64,000 nt of DNA from Candidatus Nitrosopumilus sp. (GTDB taxonomy: Archaea > Thermoproteota > Nitrososphaeria > Nitrososphaerales > Nitrosopumilaceae). The translations under genes were made by a program, and so were the position numbers. The stretch is taken from the NCBI GenBank assembly GCA_016125975.1, contig JAEFCZ010000003.1, positions 1 through 64,000 on the forward strand, in the 5' to 3' direction. Positions 8,280 through 16,592 of the stretch are shown here, piece after piece. Below the pieces are notes generated by a model. The model was not told the origin of the DNA. It saw only the letters and a program-made list of their open reading frames with translations, and ran no database searches. Numbering within the stretch: position 1 is the stretch's first letter; every line of letters begins with the position of its first letter.

Positions 8280-9290
8280 ATGAACTCCCAAATCGTACCA
8301 ATTCATAGGACAGAGTTTCGAGAAGATGGAATGCTTTTTGTAAGGACTGATAGTATCATCGATACAATGGTTAATGCACCTCTGATAGTTGCAGGATTGC
8401 TAGTTGTAGCACTAACGATACCTTTACAGACCTCATTTGCCACTACTCGAACTCTTGATCTAATCATCAATTCTGATGGTTCTACACATATTTCATCTCA
8501 AATCGATGTGGACTCTTCAAACTTTGAATTAAGTCTCTTTGGGACATCAATTGATAATTTTATTGCAACTGCAGAAGATGGAACTATTCTATCTGGAGAC
8601 ATAATTGAAGACAAGGTCATGATTCAAACAAATGATAATTCTTCTATTAGTATTAACTATGAAATTCATGATTTAATTTCTAAAGAAGGCAGAATCTGGA
8701 CATTTTCATTTGATTCTCCTACTAGATACTCTTTACTAATGCCAGAAAATTCTGTCATTGTAGGAATGAATATTCTTCCTGAAAATATGGAACAACTTGA
8801 GACTCAAATTAAATTAGAAATTCCTACAGGCCCTGCACAAATTGAGTATATCTTTAGTGCTCCACTAGAAACACCTACAACCCCCTCTGAATTCTCATTT
8901 GATTCTGTAACTATTGGTCTAATAATAGGTCCAATTATGGCAGCAGTAATTGCTTCTGTAATTGCAATAAAGAAGAGACAATCAAAACCACAATTACAAA
9001 CAGAGGTAATCCAAACACACTCAGAACCAACAAAAACAGATTCATTAAATCCAAACACAATTTTTGATCTCAGACCCGACATGAGAGAAGATGACAAAGA
9101 GATTGTCAAATTTATCTCAGAAAACGGAGGCGAAGTCTTTGAAAGTGATCTAAGAAAGAAGTTCCTTCAACCAAGAACTACGATGTGGAGAGCAGTCAAA
9201 AGACTAGAAAGACTAGGTGTGGTTGAAATTTATAAAAAAGATCTTCTAAATATGGTCAAATTACGAAATGATTTGGAGGCAGAGAATTGA
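8280..9290 (+). CDS. Membrane-anchored protein with cytoplasmic winged-helix domain
   Basis: Three parts can be read. First, an N-terminal hydrophobic segment (APLIVAGLLVVALTIPL), probably a signal peptide. Second, an external beta-rich domain with SSQIDVDSS and similar segments. Third, a transmembrane helix at about residues 212-230 (IGLIIGPIMAAVIASVIAI) followed by a cytoplasmic wHTH (about 275-325, including LRKKFLQPRTTMWRAVKRLE). The architecture implies a one-component membrane regulator that senses outside and binds DNA inside. ATG 8280 follows the preceding stop; ATG 8367 would place the signal peptide at the terminus and may be the true start. It overlaps the next gene by 4 bp. Confidence 0.75.
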   Translation: MNSQIVPIHRTEFREDGMLFVRTDSIIDTMVNAPLIVAGLLVVALTIPLQTSFATTRTLDLIINSDGSTHISSQIDVDSSNFELSLFGTSIDNFIATAEDGTILSGDIIEDKVMIQTNDNSSISINYEIHDLISKEGRIWTFSFDSPTRYSLLMPENSVIVGMNILPENMEQLETQIKLEIPTGPAQIEYIFSAPLETPTTPSEFSFDSVTIGLIIGPIMAAVIASVIAIKKRQSKPQLQTEVIQTHSEPTKTDSLNPNTIFDLRPDMREDDKEIVKFISENGGEVFESDLRKKFLQPRTTMWRAVKRLERLGVVEIYKKDLLNMVKLRNDLEAEN

Positions 9291-9652
9291 AGAGTTTAGC
9301 ATTTCTACTATTATTGGTATTGACCGTAGGTGTAATTTCTACAAATAAAGTATTTGCTGAACCACTAGATGTTGTTACAACATCTGTCTCAAGCTATACT
9401 GATAATTCTGCAACTGTCAATATTACATGGAATAATGATAATTCAACTAAAAACTACAAAGTAGGTTGTGTTAGTTGTACTCCAAACATTGTAGAATTTA
9501 CAACTGGTAATAACATGACTGTAAACAATGTTACACCATTCCCAAATGGCTCATATGCATTACTTTATGTCATTAGCTATGATTCTCAAAACCACATAAT
9601 CACTGCAAAACAACTCATAGTAAATCTCAACCATCAAAATTCAAATCCTTAA
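9287..9652 (+). CDS. Secreted protein with fibronectin III-like domain
   Basis: TTG at 9287 overlaps the stop of the membrane regulator (ATTGA). The 121-residue product has a signal peptide (MKSLAFLLLLVLTVGVIS, cleavage likely near VFAEP). One beta-sandwich-like domain follows, with SSYTDNSATVNITW and GSYALLYVISYD, reminiscent of fibronectin type III. Two Cys lie close together (GCVSC). Translational coupling suggests it works with the external part of the upstream sensor. The role is unknown. Confidence 0.65.
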   Translation: MKSLAFLLLLVLTVGVISTNKVFAEPLDVVTTSVSSYTDNSATVNITWNNDNSTKNYKVGCVSCTPNIVEFTTGNNMTVNNVTPFPNGSYALLYVISYDSQNHIITAKQLIVNLNHQNSNP

Positions 9653-9690
9653 AAATTATCATAAACTTATTATACATTTTCTAAACAGGA

Positions 9691-9891
9691 TTGAGCATGG
9701 CATCTAAAGCAATTACAGTTGGAGTAGGAATTCCAATGATTGTGGTTGGTGCTTTGATGGCTTTGTTATGGGCTCCAATGGAAGGAGATCTTCAAAATCA
9801 AGTAGAACTTGTTGGGAGTACCATTGGAATTCTAGGCATAGTATTTTTTATCTCTGGATTATTCTATACAAAAGAACCAGTAATGCATTAG
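9691..9891 (+). CDS. Small two-helix membrane protein
   Basis: A 66-residue protein with two hydrophobic segments, about residues 8-27 (TVGVGIPMIVVGALMALLW) and 42-58 (STIGILGIVFFISGLFY). TTG 9691 or ATG 9697 can serve as start. No family recognised. Confidence 0.6.
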   Translation: MSMASKAITVGVGIPMIVVGALMALLWAPMEGDLQNQVELVGSTIGILGIVFFISGLFYTKEPVMH

Positions 9892-9932
9892 AAAGTCATT
9901 GAATAAATAATGAAAAAAATTACCATTATTAC

Positions 9933-10646
9933 TTGAAAGTAAGACTATTTGAAATATTCACATCCGTAGAAGGTGAAGGAATTCTTTATGGAACAAAGAC
10001 GCTTTTTGTAAGACTTGCAGGATGTCCCTTTACTTGTTTTTATTGCGATACTAAAGAATCCCTTCCTCTTGATTCTGGAACAGAATATTCTATTGAAGAA
10101 GCAAATCAACTAATTGATTCTAATTTGAAAAATCAAACATACAAAGTTAATTTCACAGGTGGAGATCCACTAATTCAACATCAAGCAGTTGCACTACTTG
10201 CAAAACATATCCAAGACAAAAAAATCCCTACATATCTTGAATCATCATGTTTTGATGTTGATAGATTCAATCATGTTTTACCCTATATTGACATTGTAAA
10301 AATTGAATTCAAAACAAAAGATTCAGACTTTGTTGACTCTCAACATTATGACAAATTAATTGGCCATACCATGAAATGTCTAAAATCTTCTGTAAATGCA
10401 AAAAAGACAACTTACATCAAGGTAGTTGTAAGCTCAAAAACCAAACCTGATGATTTTAAAGAACTAGTAAACCAAATCTTTGATATCGTCTTAAAAGATG
10501 ACATTGACGGATTTATTATACAACCTACATATGGTGTTGCAGAGCCATCATTAGATCTTTTACTAAGTTTGTATGATATTGTTTTTCCACATTATGTAGA
10601 CGTAAAGGTTGTTCCACAACTCCATAAATTCATTGGAGCACCATAG
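9933..10646 (+). CDS. queE: 7-carboxy-7-deazaguanine synthase (radical SAM)
   Basis: Converts 6-carboxytetrahydropterin to 7-carboxy-7-deazaguanine in archaeosine precursor synthesis. The N-terminus has FTSVEGEG and the radical-SAM cluster motif CPFTCFYC (CX3CX2C), followed by NFTGGDPL, the SAM-binding GGE-like motif. Length (237 aa) is right for QueE. The start is TTG at 9933. FolE and QueC genes follow within 2 kb, which supports the pathway assignment. Confidence 0.92.
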   Translation: MKVRLFEIFTSVEGEGILYGTKTLFVRLAGCPFTCFYCDTKESLPLDSGTEYSIEEANQLIDSNLKNQTYKVNFTGGDPLIQHQAVALLAKHIQDKKIPTYLESSCFDVDRFNHVLPYIDIVKIEFKTKDSDFVDSQHYDKLIGHTMKCLKSSVNAKKTTYIKVVVSSKTKPDDFKELVNQIFDIVLKDDIDGFIIQPTYGVAEPSLDLLLSLYDIVFPHYVDVKVVPQLHKFIGAP

Positions 10647-10709
10647 TTATCACCAGCCTAAAAATCCGATTACGTTCAAATACTAGAAAAATCGTCTCAA
10701 ATCATCAAA

Positions 10710-11267
10710 ATGGATGAAGAACGCGTAAAGAAACTTGTTAGAGAATTAATTATTGAGGTTGGAGAAGATCCTACTCGTGAAGGATTACGTGAAACTCCTG
10801 AAAGAATTGCAAATATGTATAAAGAAATTTTTTCAGGATATGACTCTGATTCAGAATTAGCTGTTCAATTTTCAGAAGACTCTGATGTAGTTGTGGCACG
10901 TGATATTCAGTTTTATTCCATGTGTGAGCATCATATGCTTCCATTCTTTGGAAAAATCCATATTGCCTATTCCCCAAACGGTAGAGTTTTTGGAATATCA
11001 AAATTAGTAAGATTAGTTGAAAAATATTCAAAAAGACTCCAAATTCAAGAGCGATTAACAAAAAATATTGCAGATGAACTATACTCTCAGGGAGTAAAAG
11101 GAGTACTAGTTTTAGCTGATGCAGAACATCTTTGTATGAAAATGCGTGGTGTTAGAAATGACGCAACCCTTTCTTCATCTGCATTTAGAGGAATTTATGA
11201 AAATAAAGAGGAAAAAGAAGGTATTATGACCTTAATTAGAAAACGCGCCTCTGACTCTTCCTTTTAA
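10710..11267 (+). CDS. folE: GTP cyclohydrolase I
   Basis: Opens GTP to dihydroneopterin triphosphate, the first step toward 7-deazaguanine and pterins. Zinc and substrate motifs are clear: SMCEHHMLPFFGKIHIAY (about residues 71-88), the RLQIQERLT segment, and EHLCMKMRGVR with the third zinc Cys. The 185-residue length fits the bacterial/eukaryal type I enzyme. The neighbours queE and queC indicate that the product feeds archaeosine. Confidence 0.94.
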   Translation: MDEERVKKLVRELIIEVGEDPTREGLRETPERIANMYKEIFSGYDSDSELAVQFSEDSDVVVARDIQFYSMCEHHMLPFFGKIHIAYSPNGRVFGISKLVRLVEKYSKRLQIQERLTKNIADELYSQGVKGVLVLADAEHLCMKMRGVRNDATLSSSAFRGIYENKEEKEGIMTLIRKRASDSSF

Positions 11268-11307
11268 CATCTGAAAAATTAAATAGCGATTCTATTTCAA
11301 AAAAATC

Positions 11308-11562
11308 ATGGATGATGGAAGAAAAATTGCTCATATTCCAAAAGAATCATGGCCTAGTTTTACATGGTATGCAATTGAGTTTGCAATAGTTCTTGCAATC
11401 TGTATGTTAATTGCACGAGAAGTTGTTGGAACTCTTACAGAACTTTCTCCTGAAATTCAAAACTATGTCTGGTGGGGAATCACTGGATTAATCTTCTTGG
11501 CTTGGTATATTGGAATAAGAGGATTTGTTCTAAAAAAGAAGATTCTTAAAAATAGATACTAG
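11308..11562 (+). CDS. Small two-helix membrane protein
   Basis: An 84-residue protein with hydrophobic segments at about residues 20-37 (IEFAIVLAICMLIAREVV) and 51-68 (YVWWGITGLIFLAWYIGI) and a basic C-terminus (LKKKILKNRY). It is convergent with queC, with a 2-bp gap. Function unknown. Confidence 0.65.
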   Translation: MDDGRKIAHIPKESWPSFTWYAIEFAIVLAICMLIAREVVGTLTELSPEIQNYVWWGITGLIFLAWYIGIRGFVLKKKILKNRY

Positions 11563-11564
11563 AA

Positions 11565-12245
11565 TTATTTTAGATATTTTGTTTTGTCTGTGATTCCAGC
11601 TTTTTCAAATGCAATCTTTCGGTTATTACAAGACTCACAGACTCCACAATGAAGTTTTTTGTTTGCATAACAACTCCATGTTTTGAAGATTGAATTACCC
11701 AATACTTTTTCTCCTTTCTTTAGTAAATCACTTTTTGATAGTCCTTGTCTATATGGAGACCAAATTTCTATTTTTTTTCTTAATTTTGAATTAATTCCAT
11801 CTATTTCTCCTTGATTAAATGCAGTTTCTAGTTTTTTTGCAAAAGATGGTCTGCAGTCAGGATAATGTTTGTCTCCTGTATGGGCTCCGTATACCACTAG
11901 AGATGCATTTAGAGTATATGCCCAGGCAGATGCAACTGAAAGAAACACTGCATTTCGAATTGGAACTACAATGGAATACTCAAACTTACTTGGAATCTTT
12001 CGTTTTGAGCTGGTCAAAACATTAGAATCTCCATAAAGTTCTTTCATAAAACCAATATCAATAATTTTGTGTTGTTTTAGTCCTAGTTTTTTTGCAAAGG
12101 ACTTTGCAGCAGAAATTTCCATGGTTGCTTTTTGTCCATATGAAAAAGTAATTCCATACAACTCATACTTTGACTTGAGAAACGATACTGCACAAACAGA
12201 ATCAACTCCTCCACTAAAAACAACTACTGCTTTTTTCATACTCAT
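11565..12245 (-). CDS. queC: 7-cyano-7-deazaguanine synthase
   Basis: An ATP-dependent amidotransferase-like enzyme that makes preQ0 from 7-carboxy-7-deazaguanine. The PP-loop AVVVFSGGVDSVCA is near the N-terminus, and the C-terminal zinc site is CGVCESCNNRK preceded by SCYA. Start: M at 12245 or 12239; both follow the thrB stop at 12250 closely. A longer frame from 12269 would overlap thrB without adding family sequence. It is transcribed with thrB and the GPN GTPase gene. Confidence 0.92.
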   Translation of the reverse strand: MSMKKAVVVFSGGVDSVCAVSFLKSKYELYGITFSYGQKATMEISAAKSFAKKLGLKQHKIIDIGFMKELYGDSNVLTSSKRKIPSKFEYSIVVPIRNAVFLSVASAWAYTLNASLVVYGAHTGDKHYPDCRPSFAKKLETAFNQGEIDGINSKLRKKIEIWSPYRQGLSKSDLLKKGEKVLGNSIFKTWSCYANKKLHCGVCESCNNRKIAFEKAGITDKTKYLK

Positions 12246-12249
12246 CAAA

Positions 12250-13170
12250 TCATTTTTTGCCTGCAGCACCTTTACTTGGTTTGCAGATTACTGTTTGACA
12301 TTTTGTGTTTGCAGATGTAAATCCTTTTGACATTGCCATGCTGATCTTCTTTAAATCTGCAGAACTCTTTGAAAAAGCAATTACTGAAGGTCCTGCCCCA
12401 CTAATTGTCACACCTAATGCCCCTGCTTTTAGAGCATTTTGTTTAACTTTGACAAATCCTGGAATCATATGCTGTCTTGCAGGCTCTACTATGACATCTT
12501 TAATTGAGTTTCCAATTAATTCTGGATCTTTTTTCATAAATCCTGCTACAATTGCTGATGCATGTGATAAATTCAAAATACTATCTGTTAATTTTATTTT
12601 CTTTGGAATAACTCCTCTTGAAACCTTGGTTTTCTTTTTTGGAACATCAAGTTTTGGAACAGCAACACACATTCTAAGATTTGTTGGCGGATCTATTCTA
12701 ATTACCTGTAATGGATTTGTTTTTACAATTATAAATCCTCCTAACACCGATGCTGCAACATTATCATAATGAACTGATCCTGCACTAGCTTTCTCCCCAT
12801 ATCCTGCAAATTCTACCAAAGAATTTCCATCCAATTTTAATTCAAATAATCTATCAAATGCTACTGCAGTAGCAGCAGCTGATGCTGCACTACTTCCCAT
12901 TCCAAAACCTGCTGGAACACCTTTTTTAATTTTAATCTCTAGACCACTTTTTATCTTAAATTTTTTTTTCATATTTTTTGCAACTAATCCTGCCGTATTG
13001 TTTTCTGGATTAGTTGGGATGTTATCATCAGTAACTATTGTGATTCCACTTTTAGTTTTAGTTAGAGTGACTTCATCATAGAATGCGTCTACTGCTAAAC
13101 CAAATACATCAAATCCTGGACCTAAATTTGCAGTAGATGAAGGTGCCTTTACTGTAATCTTTAATGCCAC
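12250..13170 (-). CDS. thrB: Homoserine kinase (GHMP family)
   Basis: Phosphorylates homoserine on the way to threonine. GHMP kinase motifs are present: SSTANLGPGFDVFGLA (residues about 11-26), the phosphate loop VPAGFGMGSSAASAAA (about 86-101) and the C-terminal GVTISGAGPSVIAF. Length (306 aa) is typical. ATG at 13170 shares a base with the stop of the upstream GTPase gene, and queC follows 4 bp downstream. Confidence 0.92.
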   Translation of the reverse strand: MALKITVKAPSSTANLGPGFDVFGLAVDAFYDEVTLTKTKSGITIVTDDNIPTNPENNTAGLVAKNMKKKFKIKSGLEIKIKKGVPAGFGMGSSAASAAATAVAFDRLFELKLDGNSLVEFAGYGEKASAGSVHYDNVAASVLGGFIIVKTNPLQVIRIDPPTNLRMCVAVPKLDVPKKKTKVSRGVIPKKIKLTDSILNLSHASAIVAGFMKKDPELIGNSIKDVIVEPARQHMIPGFVKVKQNALKAGALGVTISGAGPSVIAFSKSSADLKKISMAMSKGFTSANTKCQTVICKPSKGAAGKK

Positions 13171-13961
13171 TAGTCTTCTACCTCTTCACCCAAATTAAGA
13201 ATTCTGCTAAGAGCTCCTTCTAGATTGACAAATCCATCTCCTGTTACATTTGAAATTGGAATCAATCCTTGAGCAAATCCACTAAGATTAAGGCCTCTCA
13301 AAATATTTGTAGTTAAAGTATAGGTATCACCATCAGCATCTTTTGCAATAGCATTTTCTAATGTACTTAAGCTTGTTGACCATTGTAGAATGTTTTTGAG
13401 ATTTGCTCCAATAAGATCCGTTTTTGTTAACACGTTAACTGTTGGTAAATTCAAGCGTAATCTTATTGATGTTGCAAGAAGTGCAATTGAAACAAAATTT
13501 ACTGGTGTTGTAATCAAAGCACCATCAAAAAGAAATATGCTTGTTTTCTCTTCAGATGTAATGTTGTCTATAAGAAAACGTCCACTAGACCTATACGCGA
13601 ATAATTCTATCTGTCCTGGGGTATCAACAATAAGATAATCTGGATTTACTCTGTTTACTTCATTTTGAATATCATCAATCTTTGATGCAATCAAATCAGC
13701 TGCCATAACTAATGCACCATTAGGACCCAGATCATATTGCTGCATAATAGATACAATATCTACAAAATCCCTTACATCTACATCGCAACTGTATGGTAAA
13801 TTTTCTACTCCTGGATCTAAATTCAAAATAGATGTAAATGCTCCATTTTTTGTATGGTATTCATATAATTTTGATGAGAGTAATGATTTACCTGATCCAG
13901 CAGTTCCAGAAACAAAAATAGTTTTCAATCCTGTCTGATTCATAATTTGCTCATATTTCAA
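13170..13961 (-). CDS. GPN-loop GTPase
   Basis: A small GTPase of the GPN/XAB1 family, whose members assist assembly of multi-subunit complexes such as RNA polymerase in eukaryotes. The Walker A loop GTAGSGKS lies at about residues 18-25, the diagnostic GPN insertion (LGPNGALV) at about 77-84, and DTPGQIEL at about 114-121. TKTDLIG is the G4 motif. Length (263 aa) is standard. It is the first gene of a three-gene operon with thrB and queC. Confidence 0.92.
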   Translation of the reverse strand: MKYEQIMNQTGLKTIFVSGTAGSGKSLLSSKLYEYHTKNGAFTSILNLDPGVENLPYSCDVDVRDFVDIVSIMQQYDLGPNGALVMAADLIASKIDDIQNEVNRVNPDYLIVDTPGQIELFAYRSSGRFLIDNITSEEKTSIFLFDGALITTPVNFVSIALLATSIRLRLNLPTVNVLTKTDLIGANLKNILQWSTSLSTLENAIAKDADGDTYTLTTNILRGLNLSGFAQGLIPISNVTGDGFVNLEGALSRILNLGEEVED

Positions 13962-14064
13962 ACTAGCTTGATTTTGATTCTATAATCTATGAAGTGCCAA
14001 ATTGGTACCAAAATTTACAATTAATTTCCACTTGATCTTTAACTAACAAAATCATACCTTATTT

Positions 14065-14217
14065 GTGATTCAAAGTGTACTTGAAAAAGAAGCACATCTC
14101 AAAGAACTAGTTGTAAAACTACTTGAAGAAAAAAATCTTTCAGATTTTGAATTATTGGATTCATTGTTTGGTGAAATCAAAGAGGAACTTCAAAACCATC
14201 AAAAAACCCTCAATTAA
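14065..14217 (+). CDS. Small protein, 50 aa
   Basis: GTG at 14065 opens a 50-residue frame ending in TAA at 14215-14217. The sequence (VLEKEAHLKELVVKLLEEK, then DFELLDSLFGEIKEEL) is amphipathic and charged, predicted as two helices. It lies between the divergent GPN gene and the flippase-like gene, and may be co-transcribed with the latter. No family recognised. Coding-like composition supports it modestly. Confidence 0.45.
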   Translation: MIQSVLEKEAHLKELVVKLLEEKNLSDFELLDSLFGEIKEELQNHQKTLN

Positions 14218-14298
14218 TCAACAATTTTGTGCCTAAACCTAGGCGTGTATTCTAATTTTTCTCAACTTTCATATTTGATTCTTCAAAGAAATCATCAA

Positions 14299-15315
14299 AT
14301 GAACTGGAGACTTGCAGCTATCCCTGCTACCCTAATCCCTATCTTCATTATCGCTATTCAATTTGATATTAAACTAGAAGACGTTCTTGCAATTGGATTC
14401 TTTCCTTTTGTTGGAGCAGTTATTGCAATGTTAATCAAATTAGGTCTTCAAGGAATCAAATTTGCATACATTACAAGAAAATATCTTGGAAGTTTTGATT
14501 CATTTTTGAAATTAACTGGAGTTCGTGTAGGTAGTGAATTTATTAAATTTACAACTCCAATGTTTATTGGTGCAGAATTCATTGTAATCTATTATTTACA
14601 CAAAAAAGGAGTAAAGCCTTCCAAATCAACATGGATTGCAATTATGGATATTGTTACTGAAGTATTTGCAGCTGGTCTGTTATCTATAATGGCAGGAATA
14701 ATTGCCCTACTAAATGGAGCATATGTAGTTGCAGCAGTAGTTTTAGGAACTAGTATTACTGTAACTGCTTTGTGGATGGTACTCTTTTTCTTATCGTCTA
14801 AACGTACATTCCAAGTTCCTAAAGTTTTGGGAAAACTTGTTAAAAGATTTGGAAAAGAAAAAGGTGTCAAGTATATTGAGCAAACAAACTCTTGGATGGA
14901 AGAAGTATGTACCATGAGTAGAAAAAATCTAAGAACTTCTGAATCAAAAAAAGTATTTACAGTATCATTTTTGTTTTCACTTGCATCTTGGTCATTTTAT
15001 GGAATTTCATTTATGATAATTGCAATGGGAACAGGATATGTTATCAATGCATTTGATTCTATTATGGCAGTAATGGGTGCAAATGCGATTGGAAATCTTC
15101 CAATTACCATAGGAGGTTCTGGTCTTGCTGAATTTGGAATTATAGCATATCTTAACAATCTAAATCCATTTGACTTTGATGTTTCTGAAGGGGGCCTTGC
15201 TTGGGATGCAGTAATAGGCTGGAGAATTGCAACATATTATGTACCAATTGCAGTTACTTGGTTACTTTTAGTAAAACTGGCTTTGAGTAGAATCTCAAAA
15301 CCTCAAGCCACATAG
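14299..15315 (+). CDS. Flippase-like / lysylphosphatidylglycerol synthase TM-region (UPF0104) protein
   Basis: An integral membrane protein of about 338 residues with about 8 hydrophobic segments. The pattern ITRKYLGSFDSFLKLTGVRVGSEFIKFTTPMFIGAEF, and GNLPITIGGSGLAEFG near the end, fit the UPF0104/LPG-synthase transmembrane family, often called flippase-like. I prefer ATG 14299 over GTG 14227: the extra 24 residues do not look like family sequence. The substrate, probably a lipid-linked intermediate, is unknown. Confidence 0.8.
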   Translation: MNWRLAAIPATLIPIFIIAIQFDIKLEDVLAIGFFPFVGAVIAMLIKLGLQGIKFAYITRKYLGSFDSFLKLTGVRVGSEFIKFTTPMFIGAEFIVIYYLHKKGVKPSKSTWIAIMDIVTEVFAAGLLSIMAGIIALLNGAYVVAAVVLGTSITVTALWMVLFFLSSKRTFQVPKVLGKLVKRFGKEKGVKYIEQTNSWMEEVCTMSRKNLRTSESKKVFTVSFLFSLASWSFYGISFMIIAMGTGYVINAFDSIMAVMGANAIGNLPITIGGSGLAEFGIIAYLNNLNPFDFDVSEGGLAWDAVIGWRIATYYVPIAVTWLLLVKLALSRISKPQAT

Positions 15316-15484
15316 AAACCACTCCATATAGATAATCTTGAGAATATTTTGAATTTTTAATTACTAACTCTATGTGTTGTTTTGAAGCTTTCACTAAATT
15401 AGAAATATATTATGAGAATAAGAACATTTTGTAGTATTTCTTCAAATAGTCTTTTTGTTTACATAGATAGAGTAAAAATTAAAT

Positions 15485-15784
15485 TTACTTGAATTCAAAA
15501 CTCTTGAATTCTGAGACTAATTCAGGCTCAAATTCTCCTGCTTGTAGAAAATAATCTTTGTTTCTACTTTCATGGTGATAAATTACTTTGAATTTCTTAC
15601 CTGTCGCGTCCAATGCAAATCTAATATCTTTTGTAACTATGATGAACTCATCTTTACTTACATGCTCCAAAATTGCTTCATCTTTTACTCCTTGTTCCAA
15701 GCGATACTTTACGTTCTCACATATTGGATGAGTTTCTATGAACTTGTCTGAAGGAGAACAGTTTTCATCAAAAAGAAATTTCAT
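15485..15784 (-). CDS. PIN-like (DUF5615-type) putative nuclease
   Basis: A 99-residue protein with the DUF5615/Mut7-C PIN-like layout: FLFDENCSPS at the N-terminus with the acidic pair D6-E7, the KDEAILEHV segment, then FIIVTKDIRFAL carrying the later acidic residue. Members are usually toxin-like RNases paired with a regulator. It starts at 15784, 1 bp after the stop of the CARF-like/winged-helix gene, so the two are co-transcribed with the sensor first. The nuclease activity is inferred from the fold. Confidence 0.75.
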   Translation of the reverse strand: MKFLFDENCSPSDKFIETHPICENVKYRLEQGVKDEAILEHVSKDEFIIVTKDIRFALDATGKKFKVIYHHESRNKDYFLQAGEFEPELVSEFKSFEFK

Positions 15785-15785
15785 C

Positions 15786-16526
15786 CTAATCTAATATCTC
15801 CAAAACATTTTCTCCTTCAGGAGTAATCTCTACCCATCTAGTTCTACCTATCTTTTCTTCTTTTACAAAACCCCAATCATTTTTCAAAGGTTGTACAATG
15901 TTTTTGTTCAAACTTGTAAATCGTGCCTGTTCAAAATTTTCCTCTGATCCAACAACAATAATCTCTTTTTTTTCTGCTTCTATTGCCAGATTTGTTTTAT
16001 CGATCTTGTTTTTATTTTCTTTAATGATTCGTAATGTTCGTATGAATTTTTCTTCAGGAGTTTTGATATCGTACTGAGGTATGTCTATTATCTTATCCAA
16101 TCCAGTTGACATTTGTTTTCCTTTGTAATCAAAGTAATCTTCAGGTTGTGCATAATAAGGAATTAAATTATTTTCTTCATTGAACATCATGCAAGCCATG
16201 GTACATGCAACTGCTTGAATTTTTGATCCAGATGAGACATTGACATAGTACATGTTGTTTTCATCCTCGTTTACAATATTTCTCACCCCTTTAATGACAC
16301 TAAACAAGTCCAACCGATCTATTTTTTTTACATCAAACTCTATTCGTTCTTTTCTCAGTCTTGTTTTGATGTTATCAAGGTATGATTTTGCCTTAGTTTT
16401 CTTTGGATTGTTATGGATCAGTATCCAAATCTTGTCTGCCTTCATCTCAATGGCTGGTAGTACGATCCTGTCAGATTCAAAGCCTAATGGGGCAATGTGG
16501 ATGCGTAATCGTGTGTGTTTACTCAT
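15786..16526 (-). CDS. CARF-like / winged-helix regulator (DUF6293, HFX_2341-like)
   Basis: A 246-residue protein in two parts. Residues 1-140 match the DUF6293 pattern: IHIAPLGFESDRIVLPAIEM, a Rossmann-like core and the ligand-site-like loop YYVNVSSGSKIQAVACTMACM, then PYYAQPEDY. This fold resembles CARF domains, which bind cyclic oligonucleotides. Residues about 160-246 form a helical, winged-helix DNA-binding part ending RTRWVEITPEGENVLEIL. It precedes the PIN-like gene by 1 bp and has a perfect palindrome 2 bp before its ATG. The ligand is unknown; no CRISPR was seen here. Confidence 0.78.
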   Translation of the reverse strand: MSKHTRLRIHIAPLGFESDRIVLPAIEMKADKIWILIHNNPKKTKAKSYLDNIKTRLRKERIEFDVKKIDRLDLFSVIKGVRNIVNEDENNMYYVNVSSGSKIQAVACTMACMMFNEENNLIPYYAQPEDYFDYKGKQMSTGLDKIIDIPQYDIKTPEEKFIRTLRIIKENKNKIDKTNLAIEAEKKEIIVVGSEENFEQARFTSLNKNIVQPLKNDWGFVKEEKIGRTRWVEITPEGENVLEILD

Positions 16527-16527
16527 T

Positions 16528-16552
16528 ATAGTATCTTCATTAAAGATACTAT
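16528..16552. promoter_or_regulatory. Perfect palindrome, probable operator
   Basis: ATAGTATCTT (16528-16537) and AAGATACTAT (16543-16552) form a perfect 10-bp inverted repeat around a 5-bp spacer. It begins 2 bp upstream of the ATG of the CARF-like regulator. A third half site, ATAGTAT, lies at 16557-16563 and runs into the plus-strand TATA box. Binding there would cover the regulator's likely start site and could block the divergent promoter too. Confidence 0.7.
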
Positions 16553-16560
16553 GCTGATAG

Positions 16561-16570
16561 TATTTAATAA
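16561..16570 (+). promoter_or_regulatory. TATA box of the rightward island operon
   Basis: TATTTAATAA is centred near 16566, 27 bp before the ATG at 16593, the spacing expected for a leaderless archaeal transcript. Confidence 0.55.
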
Positions 16571-16592
16571 TTACTTTCCACTCTTATAATGT

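Noticed and set aside
14002..14011. Perfect palindrome TTGGTACCAA upstream of the 50-aa frame
   Set aside because: Ten bases, flanks not extended symmetrically, and such sites occur by chance in 64 kb. Not reported as an operator.
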